64,000 nucleotides of DNA from positions 1-64,000 of the forward strand of contig CAYIHX010000005.1 of NCBI GenBank assembly GCA_964363305.1, read 5' to 3'. Below the pieces are notes generated by a model. The model did not search any database, had not been told where the DNA came from, and saw only the letters and a list, made by a program, of their open reading frames with translations. This document shows, piece by piece, positions 58,045 through 64,000 of the stretch. The stretch's first letter is position 1. Each line of letters starts with the position of its first letter. This DNA comes from CAYIHX01 sp964363305. GTDB lineage: Bacteria > Bdellovibrionota > UBA1018. The position numbers and the translations under genes were made by a program.

Positions 58045-59007
58045 TTAGCCGAGTTGACGTAGGTCTTCATTGACCATCATTCGAACGAGAGCTTCAAAAG
58101 ACATCTCGGGTTTCCAACCGAGCTTTTTAAATGCCTTGCTGTTGTCGCCGACGAGCGGTCTCTGTTCGAGGGGCCGCACGAGCGATGGATCGACTTCGAC
58201 GAACTTTTCCCAATCCAGGTGGGCCTCGTCGAAGGCGATTCGAACAAAGTCTCGAACGGTATGAAGTTTTCCGGTCGAGATAATGAAATGATCGGGTTCA
58301 TTCTGCTGCAGGATGAGCCACATCGCTTTGACATAGTCCCCGGCAAATCCCCAGTCGCGTTGGGCGTCGAGGTTTCCAATCTTTAATTTTTTTTCAATTC
58401 CCAGTTTGATCTTGGCAACCCCCTGCGTAATACGTCGACTGACGAAAGTCGGGGGCCGACGAGGCGACTCATGGTTGTAGAATATGCCAGCGGTGGCGTA
58501 GAGCTTGAAGAGGTCGCGAAATTGAATGGTCGAGAAGAAAGTATAGGCCTTGGCCGCACCATAGGGAGACATCGGCGCCAAGGGCGTCTCTTCGTTTTGA
58601 GGGTATGCGCCACGGCTCCCAAACATTTCACTGCTGCACGCCTGATAGAAACGAGCTTTCGGGGCATGGTGGCGAATCGCTTGCAGCATGCGAATCGTCG
58701 GCATGGCGATTTCTTCCGCCGCGAAAGCAGGGTCGTTCGCAGTCGTCGGAACGTAGCTCAGGCCCGCGAGGTTGTAGATTTCGTCGGGTTGGATATTTTG
58801 AATGAGGTGATCGAAGTCTCCCTGGCTGCGGAGTTTCGAGGCTCCTTCGAGCAGTTCAATTCGTGAAGCAATCGCCGGCGAAAGGCGATCCCGAGCTCGT
58901 TCGACATCACGAACGGTCCCCACCACTCGATAGCCTTTTTCAAGGAGGAGGTCGGTCAGGTAAGATCCGTCTTGGCCGGCAATGCCGGTGATCAACGCTG
59001 TTTTCAT
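58045..59007 (-). CDS. Gmd-family GDP-sugar dehydratase/epimerase (second copy)
   Basis: 320 residues, recognisably Gmd-like: ALITGIAGQDGSYLTDLLLE, PDEIYNLAGLSYVPTTANDP, YQACSSEMFGSRGAYPQNEE, APMSPYGAAKAYTFFSTIQF (Tyr-xxx-Lys), FYNHESPRRPPTFVSRRITQ, GNLDAQRDWGFAGDYVKAMW. It lacks the RRSSSFNTERI arginine loop of true Gmd (TVRDVERARDRLSPA instead). It may therefore act on another nucleotide sugar or as an RMD-like reductase. It is on the opposite strand from gmd, diverging from the GT4 gene. Confidence 0.88.
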   Translation of the reverse strand: MKTALITGIAGQDGSYLTDLLLEKGYRVVGTVRDVERARDRLSPAIASRIELLEGASKLRSQGDFDHLIQNIQPDEIYNLAGLSYVPTTANDPAFAAEEIAMPTIRMLQAIRHHAPKARFYQACSSEMFGSRGAYPQNEETPLAPMSPYGAAKAYTFFSTIQFRDLFKLYATAGIFYNHESPRRPPTFVSRRITQGVAKIKLGIEKKLKIGNLDAQRDWGFAGDYVKAMWLILQQNEPDHFIISTGKLHTVRDFVRIAFDEAHLDWEKFVEVDPSLVRPLEQRPLVGDNSKAFKKLGWKPEMSFEALVRMMVNEDLRQLG

Positions 59008-59058
59008 TGTCTTTTGGGTACCAAATTCCCGTCAACTCGCCTAGCTTGAAGCCATTCC

Positions 59059-60240
59059 ATGAAGGTTCTCTACACACTCACCAGTTATCCGCCAGCAACC
59101 GGCGGCGCCCAGCAGCATTTTCATGAAATCGCGCGACGCCTCCAAAAAACCGAAGAGGTTCGAGTAGTGAGTCAATGGCGGGCCAACCGCCAAGACTGGT
59201 TATTGGGCAGCACATTGCGGGCACCTGAGCCTGATACGAACCCGATCGACGGCGTCGCCGTGAGTGGCTTGAAGTTTAATCGTGTCGATCGTTTCAAAAT
59301 GATTCCGGCGCTCCCGTTGTACTACTTCGCTCCTCAAGTGTTTTCCCCGTGGATCGTCCGAACCTTTCTCAAGCGCTTGAAAGAAACCTCCTTTCGGCCC
59401 GACCTCATTCACCATGGCAGAATCGGTCGCGAGAACCTGGGTTTTGCTTCTCTCGAGTGGGCTCGAGAGCTGGGAGTTCCCTTTGTTTTGACCCCGTTTC
59501 ATCATCCCCGTTGGGTGGGGTGGCGTTACCGTAAATATCTCGAGCTTTATCGCGAAGCCGATCACGTTTTTGCAATGACTCAAAGCGAGAGGCGAACGCT
59601 GATGGAGCTGGGCGTCGCAGAATCGAGGGTCAGCGTGCTCGGGCACGGTCCGTCCGTCTTGCCACATGCCGACGGCCAAAAATTTCGAGCTCAACACGGG
59701 ATTGGCAGTCATCCGATGATCCTCTTTGTGGGACAGAAGTATCCTTACAAGGGGTTTAGGTCGTTGCTTCAGGCGGCAGACGGGATTTGGAAGACTTTTC
59801 CTGAGACTCATATTGTTTTTGTGGGCCCCAGAACCCCCGATTCCGAGAAGGAATTTTCGCAGGTCAAGGATGGACGAATTATTGAGTTGGGTTCGGTGTC
59901 GATCGAAGAAAAATGCGCCGCCCTGGCGGCCTGCGACCTCTTCATCATGCCGTCGAATCAAGAGAGTTTTGGCGGTGTTTACGTTGAGGCCTGGATGTAT
60001 TCCAAGCCCGTCATCGGTGGGCGCATCGCCGCAATTGCGGATGTGATCGACGAAGGCGTGAATGGTTTACTGACGGATCAAGACCCTGCGGAGATTGCGC
60101 GCTTGGCGATCGACCTTCTGGGTGATCCGGAGAAGAGGCGTCGATTTGGGGAGGCCGGGCATCGCAAAGCGATCGAGGTCTATAGTTGGGAATCGATTTG
60201 CGAGCGTGCGCGGTCTGTATACCAGGGGCTTGTCGGATGA
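59059..60240 (+). CDS. GT4 glycosyltransferase
   Basis: 393 residues, GT-B fold. YTLTSYPPATGGAQQHFHEI (acceptor-domain start with GGxxxH), LIHHGRIGRENLGFASLEWA, and in the donor domain ILFVGQKYPYKGFRSLLQAA, IELGSVSIEEKCAALAACDL, FIMPSNQESFGGVYVEAWMY (E-x7-E motif) and PVIGGRIAAIADVIDEGVNG. It transfers a sugar from a nucleotide donor, probably in the fucose-containing polysaccharide. The stop overlaps the next gene (ATGA). Confidence 0.93.
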   Translation: MKVLYTLTSYPPATGGAQQHFHEIARRLQKTEEVRVVSQWRANRQDWLLGSTLRAPEPDTNPIDGVAVSGLKFNRVDRFKMIPALPLYYFAPQVFSPWIVRTFLKRLKETSFRPDLIHHGRIGRENLGFASLEWARELGVPFVLTPFHHPRWVGWRYRKYLELYREADHVFAMTQSERRTLMELGVAESRVSVLGHGPSVLPHADGQKFRAQHGIGSHPMILFVGQKYPYKGFRSLLQAADGIWKTFPETHIVFVGPRTPDSEKEFSQVKDGRIIELGSVSIEEKCAALAACDLFIMPSNQESFGGVYVEAWMYSKPVIGGRIAAIADVIDEGVNGLLTDQDPAEIARLAIDLLGDPEKRRRFGEAGHRKAIEVYSWESICERARSVYQGLVG

Positions 60241-61628
60241 ATTCACGATGGGGGTGGGGCGCTGTCTGCGTGACTCTTGCTTTGTCCTACCTGGGATCGG
60301 TTCTCGCTTTAGGTCTTCCAGATCTATCTAATGATTCTGGCGCGTACCTCAAGTACGCACGTACTCGAATCGATTCTGGCATTCATGGGCACGAGATCCA
60401 AAATGGTCCGGACATGCATCGAGAGCTGGGGTACCCGTTTTTCATCGCATCCGTATTGAGGCCCTTTGAATGGATTGTGGGCCGAGAAGATGTTTTCGCT
60501 TTGAAGTGGATCACCTTTTGCCAAGGTCTATTTTTTTTGACGGCATTGGCCTGCCTCGTGTTTTTGCCGGGTTCATCACAACGGTATCGGCGCGTGTTTG
60601 CGGCAGTTCTCTTTTTATCTCCCACTCTTTGGGGGGCGCACACGGTGATCTATTCCGAGAGTCTAGCCGCGACGCTTGTTATTTTTGCTTTCGTGGCGGC
60701 GTTTCGATCCGTCGAGACTCAGAGTTTAGGGGCTTGCCTGGCGTTCGGGCTTCTTATTGGGCTGCAAGGATTGGTTCGGTATAGCCAGGTTTATTGGGTA
60801 TTTTTCTGCGGATTCGTGGGTGGGTTTGCCAGTATCTATTTTCGCGTGAGGGGTCAGTCGGCTCTCGCTTCGAAGCTATTCCTTAGTGGGATACTGGCGA
60901 TTTTGTGCGTCGCATCTTGGAACTTGAGAAACCGACTGGTGCTTGGGCCAGAGGCGTATTCTATTCGAGAGCCGATCGTTTTGGCGGGAAAGATTCTTCG
61001 AGTTGAATCGATTGATCTGTTCAATCATCTGCCGCAAGCCCTGGTTTGCGCTGTCGGAACAAATTTATGTCAGCGCATTTATGGTGAGGCCGCCAGTTTT
61101 CCCTTCGAGATTCGTGAATCTGATCGGCTCGGCATCAAGGCTTGGAAGGACCATGTAGAGAGCTATACGGGGTCGGCTACGGCTCGATTCAGAGATTTTC
61201 GGAAGCAATACTTTCGCCGCTACCTGGATCATCCTTTTTTGCAGTTCGTGGGTAGCTTAGTGGAGATGGTGCGAATCGGTTTTTGTGAAAGCGTGCCTCC
61301 CTTTGGTACTCGGGGCCTCTCGTTCACCTTCTTTCCCAGAATTTGGCACTTTGCTGGGAGTCTGTTAGTTTGGGCGCTCTTTTGGAGCGGTCTCTCTACT
61401 CTTTCTAGGGCGGAGCGATCGGTTCGATTAGTGATGGTGTTATCACTTGCGTGGATTACGTACCATTTTGCTTTGATGTCGCAGGTCACGAATCTGGTTC
61501 GATATGTGATTCCGCTTCTGCCTTGCATTTACGCTGTAGGCGCTCTGTTTGTCTTGCGGTTGGCGAACACGGCTACCGACCGTTGGTCAAAATCTTCGCG
61601 CTCAGTGTCACAGGTCGCCCGGCAATAA
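60237..61628 (+). CDS. Polytopic membrane protein of the polysaccharide cluster
   Basis: 463 residues from the ATG at 60237 (MNSRWGWGAVCVTLALSYLG), coupled to the GT4 gene. GLPDLSNDSGAYLKYARTRI after helix 1 has the Asp-rich loop of GT-C enzymes. Many hydrophobic helices follow, and a long soluble segment (ESIDLFNHLPQALVCAVGTN... YTGSATARFRDFRKQYFRRY) sits before the last three. The closing NLVRYVIPLLPCIYAVGALF is echoed in a fragment at 62.3 kb. Probable glycosyltransferase, substrate unknown. Confidence 0.72.
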   Translation: MNSRWGWGAVCVTLALSYLGSVLALGLPDLSNDSGAYLKYARTRIDSGIHGHEIQNGPDMHRELGYPFFIASVLRPFEWIVGREDVFALKWITFCQGLFFLTALACLVFLPGSSQRYRRVFAAVLFLSPTLWGAHTVIYSESLAATLVIFAFVAAFRSVETQSLGACLAFGLLIGLQGLVRYSQVYWVFFCGFVGGFASIYFRVRGQSALASKLFLSGILAILCVASWNLRNRLVLGPEAYSIREPIVLAGKILRVESIDLFNHLPQALVCAVGTNLCQRIYGEAASFPFEIRESDRLGIKAWKDHVESYTGSATARFRDFRKQYFRRYLDHPFLQFVGSLVEMVRIGFCESVPPFGTRGLSFTFFPRIWHFAGSLLVWALFWSGLSTLSRAERSVRLVMVLSLAWITYHFALMSQVTNLVRYVIPLLPCIYAVGALFVLRLANTATDRWSKSSRSVSQVARQ

Positions 61629-62373
61629 CCAGGGAGATCGCCCCGGGAGGTGGAAAGTTCATCACCTCAAAGTAGCTCAGTCCTTTTGCTTCTACGCCCA
61701 GGATGATTCGGGCAGAAGCATCTGGATGAGGCGGCGAGACCTGGGAACATCGTTGAAGCTCATTTCTCATGAATGCTGAAAAATTTACGGTGAACACGGG
61801 AGAGGTAACAGTTGAGGTATAGAGGGCGTAATTTCCATTCCATTCGGCACACGGTTGGGTAGGCGGTTGCTTCTCGGAAGACGATTGTGCCCGGTGATCA
61901 ACGCTCCGGCTTAAGTCATCGACGGACCGGCCAGCGAGAAAGAGGGCCATGACTGCGGCAGCTACTTCGATCGATTTTTGAGGGCGACCGAGTGCATTCA
62001 AGGCGACGTGTCCCCCGACTGCAGCGAGGCATGCCTTGCATACGATTAAAAAGATGAAGACGCGAGGAACGAAATAGTAGTGCGGATGTGCGACTGCAAG
62101 AGCGAGGGGGAAGAAGAGGAGCGTTTCACTGAGAATGATGACGCCGAGTCCAAAGGCATAGCGGTCACGTTTATTCCAGGTTGCCCTTCGTGACCAAAGA
62201 ACCAGAGGTGAGAGCGATCCAAGCAGAACGAGGAGATTCAAAAGTTGTGATGAAACTCCTGTGGTGGGCCAAAAGACCCATCCTACGTGGGAGAGGAGGG
62301 GGAAATCTCGTCTTTTTATTGTTTCGATCAGGTCGAATCTGGTGCGGTACGTGGTTCCATTGCTGCCATGCAT
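61573..62373 (-). pseudogene. 5'-truncated membrane protein gene
   Basis: About 250 recognisable residues of a membrane protein: LLNLLVLLGSLSPLVLWSRR, AFGLGVIILSETLLFFPLAL, YYFVPRVFIFLIVCKACLAA, VAAAVMALFLAGRSVDDLSR and a soluble C-terminal part (AEWNGNYALYTSTVTSPVFT, IILGVEAKGLSYFEVMNFPP). GT-C proteins of this kind normally have several more N-terminal helices and the acidic loop. Here the first residues are read antisense through a remnant of another gene (62330-62431), so the natural start is lost. It overlaps the tail of the upstream convergent gene by 56 nt. Confidence 0.6.
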
Positions 62374-62431
62374 TTATGCAGTGGCCGTTTTTTCTGTCTC
62401 GCGGTTGAAATGTGTAATTGGAAAAACTTGA
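62330..62431 (+). pseudogene. C-terminal remnant of a paralogue of the 60237 membrane protein
   Basis: Read on the plus strand this encodes RSNLVRYVVPLLPCIYAVAV and FSVSRLKCVIGKT-stop. It is plainly homologous to TNLVRYVIPLLPCIYAVGAL near the end of the protein at 60237-61628, also at DNA level. A 2-nt deletion relative to that gene puts sequence before 62330 out of frame. It marks one end of a duplicated and rearranged block. Confidence 0.65.
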
Positions 62432-62541
62432 TCGCCCTGGGGCGAAAGGCTTGCGTAAACGAATCTTAACTTGAGACGGCACTGCGTTGAAGTTAGGGTT
62501 TTCGGGAACAGTTTAACTAACAGAATCCCAAGGAGAGGAAT

Positions 62542-63096
62542 ATGAAAGTTGCACAGCTTGTATTACTAATTGGTTCATTCTTCACTACATTTCAAGCTCA
62601 TGCCGGAGAATGGCACTTATTTCGCGGAGCAGATTTTGGTGCTCCCGTAATCAATGGAAAATCGAATGTTCCTACGCCGGATATCGGAGATATCGTGTTC
62701 GATAGTTCGGATTCAACGTTTTATGGGCGTATTAATTCTACATCTTGGACGGCGCTTTCTGGCGGTAGCGGTGGAAATGTTTCAAATCCGAGTGGTGTAC
62801 CGACTGTTGTTGCGACTGCACTCGTAGATAATAGCAGTGGAACTCCTTCGATCACACGTTCTGACGATTCAGGGTGGTCGGTTTCCGCCTGCGGCACGGC
62901 TTGTGTAGATGTTACGATTTCGGGTACTTTTTCTTCGGCGCCCAACTGTACTTGTACAGTGTTTAAGTCGGGCGGGCATTGCGCCATTGATCCGACGGGA
63001 TACGGGACGAGCACTGTTCGGGTGAAGGGATTCGCTCAGGGGTCAGCAAGTGCTGACAATCTTGCTTTTTTCTTAAACTGCGTCGGCCCTCAATGA
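62542..63096 (+). CDS. Small exported protein, Ser/Gly/Thr-rich
   Basis: 184 residues. AAGGAG with good spacing precedes the ATG. MKVAQLVLLIGSFFTTFQAH-AGE is a signal peptide. The mature N-terminus (EWHLFRGADFGAPVINGKSN, IGDIVFDSSDSTFYGRINST, WTALSGG) is a compact motif also found in the minus-strand fragment at 63103-63438. The C-terminal part is beta-rich with five cysteines (SACGTACVDV, APNCTCTVF, GGHCAID, LNCVGPQ). I do not recognise a family; a surface or extracellular role is inferred. Confidence 0.7.
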   Translation: MKVAQLVLLIGSFFTTFQAHAGEWHLFRGADFGAPVINGKSNVPTPDIGDIVFDSSDSTFYGRINSTSWTALSGGSGGNVSNPSGVPTVVATALVDNSSGTPSITRSDDSGWSVSACGTACVDVTISGTFSSAPNCTCTVFKSGGHCAIDPTGYGTSTVRVKGFAQGSASADNLAFFLNCVGPQ

Positions 63097-63102
63097 TTGA
63101 TC

Positions 63103-63438
63103 TCAGTTTTCTTTGAGACGGCCCCCCCTCTGGACACAGTTCCCGAGGGGCCAGAGTTCCGACCGTGGTCCCCCGGTTGTTGACCCCATTAGCACCCAAT
63201 TGGGGGTTGTTGAGCCGACAGCGCTCGGAGCCAGTCCGTAAAAGGCTCCCTGATTTGTATCAAAGACGATGGTTCCTACTGTGACATCGCCTAGATTGCT
63301 TCGATCAATAGTCACCGGTGCAGAGAAGTCGATTCCGTTGACTACGTTGAAGGTGCTTGGTGCAGTCGACTCAGAGGCGAGAACGGATTGGCTTTCCTTT
63401 TGTGGCTTCAAGTGGTTTAGTCCTGGAACTGATTTCAA
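63103..63438 (-). pseudogene. Truncated paralogue of the small exported protein
   Basis: NGIDFSAPVTIDRSNLGDVT, VGTIVFDTNQGAFYGL, and TPNWVLMGS follow the same order as GADFGAPVINGKSN, IGDIVFDSSDSTFYGR, SWTALSG in the exported protein at 62542. The signal peptide and the cysteine-rich C-terminal half are missing, and upstream codons (SVPGLNHLKPQKESQSVLAS) show no hydrophobic stretch. It lies tail to tail with its relative, 6 nt apart. Probably a duplicated fragment rather than a working gene, though the frame is open. Confidence 0.5.
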
Positions 63439-63470
63439 CGCCAGCCTTCGCCAGTCTGATTACGAAGAGG

Positions 63471-64000
63471 TCACTGCTGCTGGGCGGGGAATTCAATTGT
63501 TGAGCAATCGATATCGTTGATTTCAAAAAGCTTGGCAGGCGGTAAGTGCGTCTCAGTCGCGAAGAGAGGAAAGGGCGCTTTCCTCTTTTCGAACGTACCG
63601 TAAGGCTCAAATGCCCGTTTGAGTTGGGGACAGCGTGGCTCTGCAAGAAGAGCGGCGCCTTCCACTCCCCAGATTCCATGAAGGCACATTCCTAGGCCTG
63701 CAACGGTCAAGGCTGTGAGGAGTACTGAATGCGGCATCTTTTGTTTCGCCGCCGTAATCAGCGCCACCCACGCCGGACCGAGCCCGATCCAGGTCATCAC
63801 TGCATACTGTCTCGATGTCGGATAGAGAACGCACAGAGCTGCGAATAAAAGGCCGCTTCCGATTAAAAATCCCCAGGACCAAGCGGGTCCGTTTTTCTTG
63901 ATCAGCTTTTTGCGATTGCGGAAAGTACTCACCCCGATTCCGATCACAATGGCAATCACGAGTCCTCGAGGAAAATTGAGAAGGAGGTCGAGCCCTTTTG
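63471..64000 (-). CDS. Polytopic membrane protein, N-terminus beyond window
   Basis: The frame is open to the window edge (…LDLLLNFPRGLVIAIVIGIG), so the start is missing. Visible: VIAIVIGIGVSTF, WGFLIGSGLLFAALCVLY, YAVMTWIGLGPAWVALITAA and VLLTALTVAGLGMCLHGIWG as membrane helices, then a ~60-residue soluble tail (FEPYGTFEKRKAPFPLFATE). The layout, helices followed by a short soluble tail, resembles the other GT-C-like proteins in this cluster. Function unknown. Confidence 0.6.
   Translation of the reverse strand, partial: KGLDLLLNFPRGLVIAIVIGIGVSTFRNRKKLIKKNGPAWSWGFLIGSGLLFAALCVLYPTSRQYAVMTWIGLGPAWVALITAAKQKMPHSVLLTALTVAGLGMCLHGIWGVEGAALLAEPRCPQLKRAFEPYGTFEKRKAPFPLFATETHLPPAKLFEINDIDCSTIEFPAQQQ

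Overview
The window looks like a draft-assembly fragment (two N gaps, at 36723-36732 and 57719-57818) from a GC-rich Gram-negative bacterium. The best guess is Bdellovibrionota/Oligoflexia or a related 'deltaproteobacterial' lineage. The basis is a TIGR02147-family regulator coupled to a secreted protein, an EF-G of the spd/mitochondrial EFG1 type, a TatT-associated TRAP transporter, many exported proteins and an outer-membrane barrel. This placement is inference, not proof. No rRNA or tRNA gene was recognised.

Region 1 (1-9.9 kb) is accessory. It holds the 3' end of an AbiE-type toxin-antitoxin pair, three decayed GNAT acetyltransferase genes overlapping head to tail, a glycosyltransferase coupled to exonuclease III, an internally deleted DUF4143 ATPase, a dicarboxylate-type symporter, an AAA ATPase, and the TIGR02147 regulator with its exported partner.

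Region 2 (9.9-18.4 kb) is the most unusual part. Four copies of a two-gene module lie on the minus strand. Each has a membrane-anchored ~195-residue protein with a DSDxDGVRDD motif (here called B), followed by an exported ~420-residue alpha/beta-hydrolase-like protein (here called A). In all four copies A begins at a GTG that overlaps the last codons of B by 14 nt. Two A copies are broken, by an amber codon and by a frameshifting deletion. The module flanks are nearly invariant, while the B 3' half and the A 5' end differ. Two toxin-antitoxin operons (Phd/ParE-type and BrnTA) sit between copies, and a paired-hairpin repeat follows two of the modules.

Region 3 (18.4-45.7 kb) is more housekeeping-like: acyl-CoA dehydrogenase, DedA, M1 aminopeptidase, dCMP deaminase, oligoribonuclease, EF-G and a PA14/amidotransferase-like lipoprotein. 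A long minus-strand run follows. In transcription order it is gap-pgk-tpiA-secG, then a LolA-like protein with two FtsX-type permeases, an ATPase and an outer-membrane barrel, then tatT-dctP-dctQ-dctM. After that come an M42-like peptidase, a PolX with an intact PHP domain but a degraded polymerase motif, BolA and a CGFS glutaredoxin.

Region 4 (45.7-64 kb) mixes three toxin/ATPase loci (a DUF4143 ATPase and two PIN-toxin operons), an HATPase/DUF4325 pair and a surface-polysaccharide cluster. The polysaccharide cluster contains a flippase, membrane glycosyltransferase-like proteins, a methyltransferase, GDP-fucose synthase, two Gmd-family dehydratases and a GT4 enzyme. An in-frame 21-bp tandem repeat inside an HTH gene interrupts it. 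The right end is rearranged, with truncated paralogues of a membrane protein and of a small exported protein. Two large perfect inverted repeats (36-bp arms at 28.8 kb, 47-bp arms at 41.6 kb) are unexplained by any gene.
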